A stretch of DNA of 64,000 nucleotides from Fibrobacter sp. (GTDB lineage Bacteria; Fibrobacterota; Fibrobacteria; Fibrobacterales; Fibrobacteraceae): positions 22,827 to 86,826 of the forward strand of contig JAFXLS010000053.1 in the NCBI GenBank assembly GCA_017530965.1. Reading direction: 5' to 3'. A model generated the notes under the pieces. The model saw only the letters and a list, made by a program, of their open reading frames with translations. It did no database searches and was not told the origin of the DNA. Every line of letters starts with the position of its first letter. Positions within the stretch are counted from its first letter, which is position 1. Position numbers and translations under genes: made by a program. Below are positions 24,815 through 32,974 of the stretch, piece after piece.

Positions 24815-26050
24815 ATGCAAACACTTGCTTACTTAGCACGCCAGCCTATCCTCGACCGCGAGGGTAAGATTTACGCCTATGAGCTCCTGTTTCGCGATTC
24901 GCCCGAAAGCGATATCGCGATTATCGCAAGCGATGTGCTCGCCACGGCGCAAGTGCTCGAAAACGTGCTGAACAACATCGGTATCGAACGCCTGATCGGA
25001 AAGAACAAGGCGTTCGTGAACTGCAGCCGCAACATGCTGCTGGACAACCTGTTCGGTCTCTTGAACCCCAAGTACTTTGTATTGGAAGTCCTCGAAGATG
25101 TCGAAGTGGACGAGGCCATCGTCAAGGCCGTCCAGCGCTACAGGGCCCTGGGCTTTGAACTGGCGCTCGACGACTTCATCTTCAACGATGAATTCATCAC
25201 CCGCTTCAAGCCGCTATTCCCCTACATTTCTTACGTCAAGATGGACGTGGTGGACAACTCGCAAGAATCCATGAACGCGGCCGCCACCTTCTTCAAGACC
25301 ATGGGAGTCAAGCTCCTGGCCGAAAAGGTGGAAGACGAGTCCACCTTCAAGCGTTGCGAAGAAGCTGGCTACGACTACTTCCAGGGTTTCTTCTTTGCAA
25401 AGCCCGAACTGGTGACCGGTCGTAAAATCGACGCCACCTCGGCAACACTATTGCAGCTCTTGCTCCGCATCAAGTCCCGCCCGAGCCTCGAAGACATGGT
25501 CGAAAGCCTTTCCAGGCACGAAGACATCGCCCAGAACCTGTTGCGATTTGTGAACTCCGACTCCGAGGCCAAACACAGCCGCATCGACAACGTCAAGGAC
25601 GCCATCGTGTGGGTCGGCATGCGCCGCATCCAGGAATGGCTAATGCTCATGCTGTACGCCCGTCCGGAACTGGGAATGACTCCGCAGGCATCGCCCCTGT
25701 TCCAAAATGCAAGCCACCGTGCGAAGTTCATGGAAAGCCTCGCCCGCACCATCGACGAAAACGACGATGACTTCTGCGCCAAGGCCTTCATGGTGGGGCT
25801 CATCAGCCGCATGGACGCTCTCGTACGCGCCCCGCTCGAAACCATCTTGCCGGACGCCCCTACCGACGACGAAATGCAGGACGCCCTCTTGAACCGCACG
25901 GGCCGCCTCGGCACACTGCTTCGCCTGGCCGACGCCGTGGAACTCGACGACCGCGATTCCATTCAGACTTGTCTCAAGGAAGAAGGCATCCACTTCGCCC
26001 AGCTGAAACTCTGCATCAACGAATCCTACAGTTTTGCCAATGAACATTGA
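24815..26050 (+). CDS. EAL-HDOD (YuxH-type) signalling protein, probably non-catalytic
   Basis: This 411-residue protein starts three bases after hisG. Residues 1-200 form an EAL-like barrel: ARQPILDREGKIYAYELLFR, ALDDFIF, VKMDVVD, LLAEKVED and DYFQGFFF. The EAL motif itself is replaced by YELLF, as is usual in the YuxH/CdgJ group, which does not hydrolyse c-di-GMP. Residues 205-400 form an HDOD domain (the LLRFVNS, IVWVGMRRIQEWL and KAFMVGLISRMDAL blocks). Proteins of this kind affect motility and adhesion in other bacteria through protein contacts. Its last 11 bases overlap recR, so it belongs to the same operon as hisEG and recR. Confidence 0.9.
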   Translation: MQTLAYLARQPILDREGKIYAYELLFRDSPESDIAIIASDVLATAQVLENVLNNIGIERLIGKNKAFVNCSRNMLLDNLFGLLNPKYFVLEVLEDVEVDEAIVKAVQRYRALGFELALDDFIFNDEFITRFKPLFPYISYVKMDVVDNSQESMNAAATFFKTMGVKLLAEKVEDESTFKRCEEAGYDYFQGFFFAKPELVTGRKIDATSATLLQLLLRIKSRPSLEDMVESLSRHEDIAQNLLRFVNSDSEAKHSRIDNVKDAIVWVGMRRIQEWLMLMLYARPELGMTPQASPLFQNASHRAKFMESLARTIDENDDDFCAKAFMVGLISRMDALVRAPLETILPDAPTDDEMQDALLNRTGRLGTLLRLADAVELDDRDSIQTCLKEEGIHFAQLKLCINESYSFANEH

Positions 26051-26636
26051 ACCGCAAAGCCTTGAAGCGTTAATCGGGGAATTTTCATCGCTCCCTGGAA
26101 TCGGGCAAAAGACCGCCCGAAGGCTTGCGTATCATATTCTTTCTAAAAACGAAGGGGACGTGGAACGGTTTTCGGAAAACCTGCTGAACGCCAAGAGAAA
26201 CGTTCACCCCTGCCCGCGCTGCTATGCCTTTACCGACGAGGACCTTTGCCCTGTGTGCAAGGCCCGCGAAGGCGCCAAGTGCATTTGCGTGGTAGAAAAA
26301 AGCTCCGACATCGTACCCTTCGAACGTTCGGGAATCTACAAGGGCACCTACTTTGTACTGGGCGGAGTCATCTCGCCCCTGGACGGCGTCGGCCCCGAGC
26401 ACCTGCATCTACCCGAACTGGTGAAGCGCATCAAGGACGAGGGTATCGAAGAACTTATATTTGCATTAGGTTCTAGCCCCGAAGCCGACAGCACCGCACT
26501 CATGCTTGACCACATGCTGGCAGGCGTAAATGTCAAGCGCACGCGACTGGCCCGCGGAATCCCCATGGGTTCGGACCTTGAATTTGTAGACGAAGTCACC
26601 ATGCTCCGCGCATTCGAAGGGAGAGTCAGCTTATGA
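26040..26636 (+). CDS. recR: Recombination mediator protein RecR
   Basis: RecR works with RecF/RecO in loading RecA at gaps. The ATG at 26040 fits better than the TTG six bases earlier. The 198-residue protein contains the helix-hairpin-helix region LPGIGQKTARRLAYHIL, a C4 zinc finger (CPRC, then CPVC), and a Toprim domain with CVVEKSSDIVPFERSG, GVISPLDGVGP and the GSSPEADSTAL block. The standard N-terminal partner gene yaaK/ybaB is not next to it. It overlaps engB by four bases. Confidence 0.97.
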   Translation: MNIEPQSLEALIGEFSSLPGIGQKTARRLAYHILSKNEGDVERFSENLLNAKRNVHPCPRCYAFTDEDLCPVCKAREGAKCICVVEKSSDIVPFERSGIYKGTYFVLGGVISPLDGVGPEHLHLPELVKRIKDEGIEELIFALGSSPEADSTALMLDHMLAGVNVKRTRLARGIPMGSDLEFVDEVTMLRAFEGRVSL

Positions 26637-27316
26637 TCGAAAACGCTCCGAAAGGGACAAAGGCGAATTTACCGCCAAAGACGGTCCACCACAGCCCTGT
26701 TATGGTGGGAGACTACAAGATTGTCTCTGCCGAATTCGTCAAGGGTTCTACCAGCATCAAGCACCTCCCCGAAGAACGCTTACCGCAAATAGCCTTCCTC
26801 GGACGCTCCAACGTGGGCAAATCTTCGCTCATGAACGCCCTGATGGGTCGAAAAGACCTTGTAAAAGTGGGCAGAACCCCCGGAAAAACCCGCGAATTGA
26901 ATTTTTTCAAAGTCAACGGGAAGTTTTTTCTAGTAGATTTACCAGGTGTAGGCTTTGCAAAAGTCAGCAACAGCAAACGCGACCAGATGGCAGACTTTAT
27001 CCGCGAATACGTGGAAAAGTGTAAGGACCTGAAAGGACTCGTTTACCTGGTAGACGTGCGCCACGGCGGCCACGCTATCGATATCGAGACGGTCGAAGCC
27101 ATTCGGGCTACCGGTTGCCCCGTACTGATTGTTGCCAGCAAACGCGACAAGGCCAACCAGTCGGAACTTGCCAAAGGACTCCGCAGCATCAAGGAAAAAT
27201 TCGGGCTAGACCAGAATCCCCTGAGCGTAAGTTCTTTAAAGAAATTCGGGCTGGGGGAATTGTGGCACAACATTTTGGAAGCGATCGAACAAAACGATGA
27301 AAATAAGGATTCGTAG
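26633..27316 (+). CDS. engB: Ribosome biogenesis GTPase YihA/EngB
   Basis: EngB is an essential small GTPase for 50S subunit assembly. The 227-residue protein shows G1 GRSNVGKSSLMNAL, G2 region TPGKTRELNFF, G3 DLPGVGFA, G4 ASKRDK (TKxD variant typical of the family) and G5 VSSLKKFG. The start overlaps recR (ATGA), and the end overlaps the permease gene by 20 bases. Confidence 0.96.
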   Translation: MIENAPKGTKANLPPKTVHHSPVMVGDYKIVSAEFVKGSTSIKHLPEERLPQIAFLGRSNVGKSSLMNALMGRKDLVKVGRTPGKTRELNFFKVNGKFFLVDLPGVGFAKVSNSKRDQMADFIREYVEKCKDLKGLVYLVDVRHGGHAIDIETVEAIRATGCPVLIVASKRDKANQSELAKGLRSIKEKFGLDQNPLSVSSLKKFGLGELWHNILEAIEQNDENKDS

Positions 27317-28175
27317 AAACTGGCAGAGGTTCACGCTCCCCGCAAGGGCGTTTCATTTGCTGGGCTTGTTCTTGTTGCGCCGCCCCTTCGGCCAACAAAT
27401 TGCCTTGTTCTGCAGGGCTGTCGCTAGTGTATTTTCTAAAAATCGCAATCTCAAGACCGACTCCCGTAACATCATCATGCAGACGTTCTTTACGGCAGTC
27501 GAAATTTTCCCTATTCTCTTTATAGTGGCCACCTTATTCGGAACCATCGTCATCATCGAAGTGATTTCAATGATGAGCAAGATCGGTTTTGCCGACTTTG
27601 TGGGTAGCATGATCGTGGTGGTGATTATCCGAGAACTGGGTCCCATTCTCACTGCATTCTTGATTGCCGGCCGAAGCGGGTCTTCCCTCACCACCTATAT
27701 CGGAAGCATGGTCATCAATTCCGAAGTAGACGCCCTGGCCACCATGGGTGTCAACCCCATCCGTTTCCTGGTCATGCCCAGCCTGATTGGCGGTTGCATC
27801 GCCATGTTCATCATGAACATTTTCTTTAGTGCCAGCGCCATTTTTGCAGGCTACCTCGTTACCAAAGGCGCCATCATCATTACAGGCAACATGATGAACA
27901 TTCAGCTCACCTGGTCTTACCTGAGCACCGAAATCCTGAACGCCATTACGCTGACCGACTTTATTTTCACTATTCTAAAGCCCCTTGCATTCGGAGCAAT
28001 CATTACCACCAATGCCTGCTACCAGGCTCTGAACATCCAGCGCGATGTGCGCCAGGTGCCCAAGGCGGTATCCCGTTCCGTAATCAAATCGTTCCTGTAC
28101 GTTGTCGTCGCCGATGTGATTCTTTCCATATTCTATTTTGTTGACTACATGAACAACCTTTCGACGCTGATCTAA
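27297..28175 (+). CDS. mlaE: MlaE-family lipid ABC transporter permease
   Basis: The 292-residue membrane protein belongs to the MlaE/YrbE permease family. Conserved pieces are FGTIVIIEV, VIIRELGPILTAFLIAGRSGSS, EVDALATMGVNPIRFLVMPSLIGG and the C-terminal FG-x-II segment. In other diderms MlaE with the ATPase MlaF and an MCE protein (MlaD) moves phospholipids between membranes and keeps outer-membrane asymmetry. Here it is followed by the ATPase gene with a one-base overlap, but no MCE gene is in the window. The start lies inside the end of engB, showing tight coupling. Confidence 0.92.
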   Translation: MKIRIRRNWQRFTLPARAFHLLGLFLLRRPFGQQIALFCRAVASVFSKNRNLKTDSRNIIMQTFFTAVEIFPILFIVATLFGTIVIIEVISMMSKIGFADFVGSMIVVVIIRELGPILTAFLIAGRSGSSLTTYIGSMVINSEVDALATMGVNPIRFLVMPSLIGGCIAMFIMNIFFSASAIFAGYLVTKGAIIITGNMMNIQLTWSYLSTEILNAITLTDFIFTILKPLAFGAIITTNACYQALNIQRDVRQVPKAVSRSVIKSFLYVVVADVILSIFYFVDYMNNLSTLI

Positions 28176-28990
28176 TGTTTGACGAAGCCCTAAGAATGGA
28201 AGATATCCACCTCGCCTACAATGACCTTGTAGGAGCCATGTTCTCCAAGCCGAGAATCTTGGGGTATTTCAGAGGTGTCGAAATGGACCCGCAAAAGGAG
28301 CTGATTTCCAACGTCAACCTTTCGGTGATGCGTGGCGAAACAGTTTGCATCGGCGGGCCATCTGGTCAGGGAAAGAGCGCCCTTCTAAGAATCATCGCAG
28401 GGCTGACTCGCCCCACCCGCGGAAACATCTACTACTTCGGTGAATACATCCCGCCCGAAAAGCTGACAGCCTTGGAAGTGGCCAAGCGCCAGGTGGGAAT
28501 GGTATTCCAGAACGGGGCACTGATTTCTAACCTCAAGGTCCGTGACAACATTGCCCTGCCGCTCCGTTACCACAAAATGGGAACGGCCTCCGAAATCGAA
28601 GACAAAATCAACATGGCCATGGACCTGATGCGTGTGCGCGACGAAGCGGACCTGTACCCCCATATGCTCAGTACAGGCATGCAAAAACGTGTAGCCATCG
28701 CCCGCAGCTGGGCCATGGACCCTAAGCTTTTGTTGATGGACGAACCTACTGCAGGCCTCGATAACTACAACCGCCGCAATCTGCTGCCGCTGATCGACAA
28801 CATGCGTACGTTGTTCAAAACCACGATCCTCATCGTGACCCACGACTTGATGATTTCCAAGGAACTGGACTGCAACATTTGCTTTTTGCACCGCAAGACC
28901 TTGACCGAGCCCAAGCCCTTTGAATACTGGCTCAACTCCGACACCGACATTTCCAAAGAACTATTCCGAGATCTGCGCACTAGCGGGTAA
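28175..28990 (+). CDS. mlaF: MlaF-family lipid ABC transporter ATPase
   Basis: The 271-residue ATPase has Walker A GGPSGQGKSAL, Q-loop FQNG, an ABC signature in which LSTGM replaces LSGGM, Walker B LLLMDEPTAGLD, and switch His VTHDL. The extended N-terminus (YNDLVGAMFSKPRILGYF) is longer than usual. The FQNGALISNLKVRDNIALPLR region is typical of MlaF. Start and mlaE stop overlap as TAATG. It likely powers the MlaE permease. The MCE substrate-binding partner must be encoded elsewhere. Confidence 0.93.
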   Translation: MFDEALRMEDIHLAYNDLVGAMFSKPRILGYFRGVEMDPQKELISNVNLSVMRGETVCIGGPSGQGKSALLRIIAGLTRPTRGNIYYFGEYIPPEKLTALEVAKRQVGMVFQNGALISNLKVRDNIALPLRYHKMGTASEIEDKINMAMDLMRVRDEADLYPHMLSTGMQKRVAIARSWAMDPKLLLMDEPTAGLDNYNRRNLLPLIDNMRTLFKTTILIVTHDLMISKELDCNICFLHRKTLTEPKPFEYWLNSDTDISKELFRDLRTSG

Positions 28991-29012
28991 AGCCGCTTCG
29001 CGGCAATGAGCA

Positions 29013-29096
29013 GTGTATAGTGAGTAATGTGTAGTGAGTAATTATATACACTTTACACTTCACACCTCACACTTTACACCTCACACTTCACACTTT
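29013..29096. repeat. Low-complexity GTGTA/TACAC repeat between mlaF and pyrC
   Basis: Units like GTGTATAGTGAGTAAT and GTGTAGTGAGTAAT on the left are followed by CACTTTACACTTCACACC-like units repeated three to four times. The two halves are roughly complementary and could fold into a long imperfect hairpin. A small GCCGC-TTC-GCGGC palindrome lies just before, at 28992-29004. The block looks like slipped-strand repeat expansion and not a promoter. Confidence 0.5.
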
Positions 29097-29111
29097 TCTA
29101 TATTTTCTCAC

Positions 29112-30113
29112 ATGCTTCTCCCTTTACCAGACGATTTTCATGCACACTTGAGACAGGGCGAATTGATGCCCGGTTACGTTCGCGACTTGGTCCAGCAATT
29201 CGGCCGTGCCATCATTATGCCCAACACCGTGCCCGCCATGACTTCTGCCAAGGCTATCGCCGAATACAAGGCCCAGATTCTGGATGCGGCAAAGGCTGTG
29301 CGTCCGGACTTTATCCCCCTCATGACTTTCAAGCTGAATCCGAACTATACTGAACAGGATTTGAAGGACATGATGGCCGTGGGCGTAGTGGCAGGCAAGT
29401 ACTACCCCGCCGGAGTCACCACCAACAGCGCCGACGGCATCAGCGATTTCGAAGGAATCTTCCCCGTGGTCGCCATGATGGAAAAGCTCGGCCTTGTGCT
29501 GTGCGTGCACGGCGAAGAACCGGGTGAATTCTGCCTGGACCGCGAGCCCGCCTTTATCAAGCGCGTCGAGACTCTAGCCGCAAAGTTCCCGAAGCTCAAA
29601 ATCGTCTTTGAACACTTGAGTTCGGCGAAGTCGGTCGAGGCAGTCAAGCGACTCCCCGCGAACGTGGCCGCCACCTTCACGGTACATCACCTGATGATGA
29701 CTCTCGACGATATCGTCGGGGACGCCCTCAGGCCGCACCATTTCTGCAAGCCGCTGCCGAAGCGGCCTGAAGACCGTGCCGCCATCCGCGAAGCCGCCTT
29801 CAGCGGCAACCCCAAGTTTTTCCTCGGCACGGACTCTGCCCCGCACCAGCTGGGCAAAAAAGAATGTCCGTGCGGGGCAGCGGGCGTCTACAGCGCCCCG
29901 GTCGCCATCCCGCTCTTGGTTCAAGAATTCGAAAGGGCTGGCCACCTCGACAAGCTCCCGAATTTCATCGCCGGATTCGGCGCCGACTTCTACGGACTTT
30001 CGCGCACGACCAAGCAGATTGAAGTCGTCCACGAAAAATGGACCGTCCCCGCTATCGTAAACGGAGTGGTTCCCCTCGCTGCCGGCCAGACGCTGGAATG
30101 GAAGCTCGTTTAA
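29112..30113 (+). CDS. pyrC: Dihydroorotase
   Basis: PyrC closes carbamoyl aspartate to dihydroorotate in pyrimidine synthesis. I set the start at ATG 29112, because the protein then begins MLLPLPDDFHAHLR with the HxH metal motif at residues 10-12; the open frame upstream translates the repeat region and is not plausible. At 333 residues it is close to the E. coli-type dihydroorotase. The carboxylated lysine is in GKYYPAG, further metal ligands are in CVHGE and VFEHLSS, and the catalytic Asp is in LGTDSAPH. No clear Shine-Dalgarno exists, the leader being repeat sequence. Confidence 0.95.
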   Translation: MLLPLPDDFHAHLRQGELMPGYVRDLVQQFGRAIIMPNTVPAMTSAKAIAEYKAQILDAAKAVRPDFIPLMTFKLNPNYTEQDLKDMMAVGVVAGKYYPAGVTTNSADGISDFEGIFPVVAMMEKLGLVLCVHGEEPGEFCLDREPAFIKRVETLAAKFPKLKIVFEHLSSAKSVEAVKRLPANVAATFTVHHLMMTLDDIVGDALRPHHFCKPLPKRPEDRAAIREAAFSGNPKFFLGTDSAPHQLGKKECPCGAAGVYSAPVAIPLLVQEFERAGHLDKLPNFIAGFGADFYGLSRTTKQIEVVHEKWTVPAIVNGVVPLAAGQTLEWKLV

Positions 30114-30129
30114 TTTTTATATTTGCGCC

Positions 30130-30894
30130 ATGCCAGCCGTTTCTCGCAAATACCTTGTAGGCCTCGTGGGCCCTGACGTTCTCGAAGCCGCCGAAAAGGA
30201 CCTGTTCCATCCGGTTCGCCTGGATTTGGACTGCTGCGACGCCATCGAAATCCGTTACGATTTCTTTGACGAATCGGTTTGGGATTCCCTTTCGGAAAGA
30301 GTCCGGCACGTCGTGCCCGACAAGTTGCAAATCGGCACCATCCGCCTTAAACGAGACGGAGGCAAATTCGCCGACGAACGCGTCGTGGAACGCATGGACC
30401 TGTGGAAGAAAATCCTTTCGGGCAAGCAGGTTCCCGAATGGCTGGACCTGGAACGGGACTGCCTTAGCGACTTCAAGACCCTGAACGACATGGCCTTCCC
30501 CATCGGCGTGGGCCTGATTATTTCGGAACACAACTTCGAGCGCATCCCCAACGACATTGAGCTGGAAACCTTCGCCGACGACGTAAAGCGCGTAGGTGCC
30601 CAGGGCTTGAAGATTGCCGCCATGAGCAATTCCGATGTTGACTGCGACCGCCTGTATAAGTTTGCAAAGAAATTCGGCAAGAAATTCCAGATGTTCGCCG
30701 CCTTCGGCATGGGCGAAACTGGCAAGGTCAGCCGCCTTTGGTCTCTGAACCAAGGAGCGAACCTCACCTACGGTTCTATCGGCCATTCCGAAGCTCCCGG
30801 ACAAATCGAAGTCTCCATTATGCGCCGGGCCCTGGATCAAGCCGAAAATATGCACTCCGAGATGGAAATTTTGGCCTTTTTGAATCAGTTTTAG
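30130..30894 (+). CDS. aroD: 3-dehydroquinate dehydratase, type I
   Basis: This shikimate-pathway enzyme dehydrates 3-dehydroquinate via a Schiff base. The 254-residue sequence has EIRYDFFD in the first half, the active-site His in SEHNF, and the Schiff-base lysine in GLKIAAM, then GSIGHSEAPGQI near the C-terminus, which holds the substrate-binding Ser/Gln residues. It begins 16 bases after pyrC and is probably cotranscribed. The N-terminal 20 residues deviate from the E. coli protein, but the core is intact. Confidence 0.88.
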   Translation: MPAVSRKYLVGLVGPDVLEAAEKDLFHPVRLDLDCCDAIEIRYDFFDESVWDSLSERVRHVVPDKLQIGTIRLKRDGGKFADERVVERMDLWKKILSGKQVPEWLDLERDCLSDFKTLNDMAFPIGVGLIISEHNFERIPNDIELETFADDVKRVGAQGLKIAAMSNSDVDCDRLYKFAKKFGKKFQMFAAFGMGETGKVSRLWSLNQGANLTYGSIGHSEAPGQIEVSIMRRALDQAENMHSEMEILAFLNQF

Positions 30895-30993
30895 CCTTTT
30901 TTGATATTTTTTCGTTCCAATAAGGCTTTTTTCGTCCAAACGGCGTTTATTTTTGCTAAATATCCATATTGAAAACATCAAAAGGAATTCATT

Positions 30994-31458
30994 ATGCGTC
31001 TTTCCGAAAGGTTTGTCGACAATTGCATTCTGATCAATTCCAAGAGCACGTCCAAGGAAGAAATCTTGAACGAACTCGTGGATACGCTCTGCAGTGCCTA
31101 CAAATTGGAACACCGCAACGAAATTTTCGATGCCGTCTGGACTCGCGAACAAAGCCGTTCTACCGGTATCGGTTGCGGACTGGCAGTCCCCCACGCCAAG
31201 ATTGACTGCGTGGACCGCATGTGCATGGCAGCCGCCACTATCGAAGGCGGGCTGGATTTCGCCTCTTTTGACGGAGAACCGGTTTACCTGATCATCTTGA
31301 TTGTAAGCCCCGGCAACACCGTAGGCCCCCACCTGAAGGCTCTCTCCTCCGTAAGCCGTCTTCTGGCCGACGGCGGTGTCCGCAAGGACCTGATTGCCTC
31401 CAAGGACCCGGCAGAATTCCTGACCATTCTCCGCGCCGCCGAGGACAAATACCTCTAA
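30994..31458 (+). CDS. PTS EIIA (fructose/PtsN-type) domain protein
   Basis: The 154-residue protein is a single EIIA type-2 domain. The phosphorylated histidine is in GLAVPHAK, flanked by SRSTGIGCG upstream and an IILIVSPGNTVGPHLKALSSVSRLL block downstream. A strong AAAAGGA ribosome site precedes the ATG. Without EIIB, EIIC, HPr or EI nearby it is more likely a regulatory PtsN-like protein than a sugar transporter subunit. The 99-bp gap before it is T-rich and may hold its own promoter. Confidence 0.88.
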   Translation: MRLSERFVDNCILINSKSTSKEEILNELVDTLCSAYKLEHRNEIFDAVWTREQSRSTGIGCGLAVPHAKIDCVDRMCMAAATIEGGLDFASFDGEPVYLIILIVSPGNTVGPHLKALSSVSRLLADGGVRKDLIASKDPAEFLTILRAAEDKYL

Positions 31459-31463
31459 TCCCC

Positions 31464-31492
31464 TTGACAGGCTAGAAAAAGTTTTCTATAAT
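31464..31492 (+). promoter_or_regulatory. Consensus sigma-70 promoter for tRNA-Val
   Basis: TTGACA (31464-31469) and TATAAT (31487-31492) are separated by exactly 17 bp, a perfect housekeeping promoter. Transcription would begin near 31499, six bases before the tRNA. It shows that this organism's main sigma factor uses the usual consensus. Confidence 0.93.
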
Positions 31493-31504
31493 TGCGCCTA
31501 CCTC

Positions 31505-31579
31505 GGACGGTTAGCTCAGTTGGTTTAGAGCGCTGCTTTCACACGGCAGAGGTCACTGGTTCAAATCCAGTACCGTCCA
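31505..31579 (+). tRNA. tRNA-Val (anticodon CAC)
   Basis: A complete cloverleaf can be drawn: acceptor GGACGGT/ACCGTCC, D stem GCTC/GAGC, anticodon stem CTGCT/GGCAG with loop TTCACAC (anticodon CAC, reading GTG), and T stem ACTGG/CCAGT with loop TTCAAAT. The discriminator is A and the 3' CCA is not encoded, so it must be added by a nucleotidyltransferase. A consensus promoter and a terminator flank it. Confidence 0.97.
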
Positions 31580-31581
31580 CG

Positions 31582-31612
31582 AAAAAAGATCCCATTCAAC
31601 GGGGTCTTTTTT
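31582..31612 (+). terminator. Rho-independent terminator after tRNA-Val
   Basis: GATCCC (31588-31593) pairs with GGGGTC (31601-31606, one G-T) around a short loop, with A-run before and six T after. It begins three bases past the tRNA. Confidence 0.85.
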
Positions 31613-31667
31613 GTTATCTTGTCACCATTCAACGCAACGTTTCAAGGTCCACGAGCATCTAAAAGGC

Positions 31668-32972
31668 ATGATCAATACCAAAGTCCTCATTTCTGCATTC
31701 CTTACGACAGCCGCCCTCGCAACGGCGACTTTTGCCGAAAGCACCTGGACATTGGAGGACTGCCTCAAGCAAGCCAAGAAGGCCAGCCTCAAATTGGAAT
31801 CCGCAAAGCTCCGGGAACAATCTGCCGACATTTCTATCAAGCAGGCCAAGACGGGAAACTACCCCACCGTGAGCGCAAGCATCCAGAACACGCTCTACGA
31901 CCATCCCTTTGTCTATAACGAGGACCATTACCGCCTGAACCTCGGTATTTCCGGTTCCTACACCCTTTGGGACGGCGGCGCCACCAGCCTGAACGTGGAG
32001 TCCAAGACCCTTACCAAAGAAGCGACGGCCCTTGCCACCCAGCAGACCGAACGCAGCGTGCAAGAAAGCGTCCTGAACGCCTACATGAGCCTCTTGGCCG
32101 CCAGCGAAAACCTGCGCACCGCCGACGCCTCGGTGGAACTGGCCCAGGCAGAATTCGAGCATTACAGCAAGCTTTACGAAGCAGGCTCCATTACCAAGAA
32201 GGACCTGACCCAGTCCCAGTCCAACGTACTGCAAAAGCAGACATCGCAGCTCACGGCCCAGCTCTCGGTAAGTACAGCCAAAACGACCCTCAGGCAGCTT
32301 CTGGAACTGGAAGACAACGCCGAATTCCAGGTGGTCGCTCCCGAAGCCAATATTGAAAGCCCCGATTCCCTTGAACCGCTGCCGACCTATGAACAGCTCA
32401 AGGCCGACGCCCAGAACGCCCACCCCGGATTGAAATCCGACAGCGTCTCCGTTCGCGCCGCCCAAAAGAACACGCAGGTCGCCGGCAAGGGAAGCTCCAT
32501 CACCGTGACCCTGGGAGCCAATTCCAGCACAGGATTGCAGGCCTGGCAGTCCAAGGCATACAAGGACCAGCTCAAGTACGGCTGGCAGAATTCCATTACC
32601 TTGGGCATCAACATTCCCATTATCGATGGCGGCGCCACCACAAGTAAAGTCCTGCAGGCACAGGTCAACGAAACCGAATCCCAGGTGAGCCTCAAGGAAG
32701 ACTTGAAGACCCTCGAAAACAATCTGGAAAAACTTTACCTGAACGCCGTCAGCGCCGACATGCAGTGGAAGGCGGCCATTCTCCAGGTGCAGGCCGAAGC
32801 CGAAGCCCTCACCGTGGCCGAAGAACAACGCAACGCCGGTGCACTCACCTATACGGATTTCCTGGCCCAGAAGAACAACCTGGAAAAAGCCAAGATCACT
32901 CTCACCAACGCCAAGTACACCAGCCTGCTTTCCCGCAAACTGCTGGATCTTTATCAAGGCAAGCTGGATTAA
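31668..32972 (+). CDS. TolC-family outer membrane protein
   Basis: ATG 31668 gives a signal peptide (INTKVLISAFLTTAALATATFA) followed by the TolC repeat pattern: WTLEDCLKQAKKASLKLESAKL, then long heptad-rich helices, GSYTLWDGGATSLNVESK and its second-half counterpart LGINIPIIDGGATTSKV. The two internal repeats of about 200 residues match the outer membrane efflux protein family. Such proteins form the outer-membrane channel of tripartite efflux or type I secretion systems. No inner-membrane partner is adjacent, the next gene being convergent. The frame is open upstream to 31611, but that part covers the terminator region. Confidence 0.93.
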   Translation: MINTKVLISAFLTTAALATATFAESTWTLEDCLKQAKKASLKLESAKLREQSADISIKQAKTGNYPTVSASIQNTLYDHPFVYNEDHYRLNLGISGSYTLWDGGATSLNVESKTLTKEATALATQQTERSVQESVLNAYMSLLAASENLRTADASVELAQAEFEHYSKLYEAGSITKKDLTQSQSNVLQKQTSQLTAQLSVSTAKTTLRQLLELEDNAEFQVVAPEANIESPDSLEPLPTYEQLKADAQNAHPGLKSDSVSVRAAQKNTQVAGKGSSITVTLGANSSTGLQAWQSKAYKDQLKYGWQNSITLGINIPIIDGGATTSKVLQAQVNETESQVSLKEDLKTLENNLEKLYLNAVSADMQWKAAILQVQAEAEALTVAEEQRNAGALTYTDFLAQKNNLEKAKITLTNAKYTSLLSRKLLDLYQGKLD

Positions 32973-32974
32973 TT

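Noticed and set aside
29013..29096. CRISPR leader or array
   Set aside because: Repeats are degenerate, contiguous and spacer-free.
30052..31332. 426-codon minus-strand open frame
   Set aside because: Spans the opposite strand of pyrC, aroD and PTS genes; no known domain.
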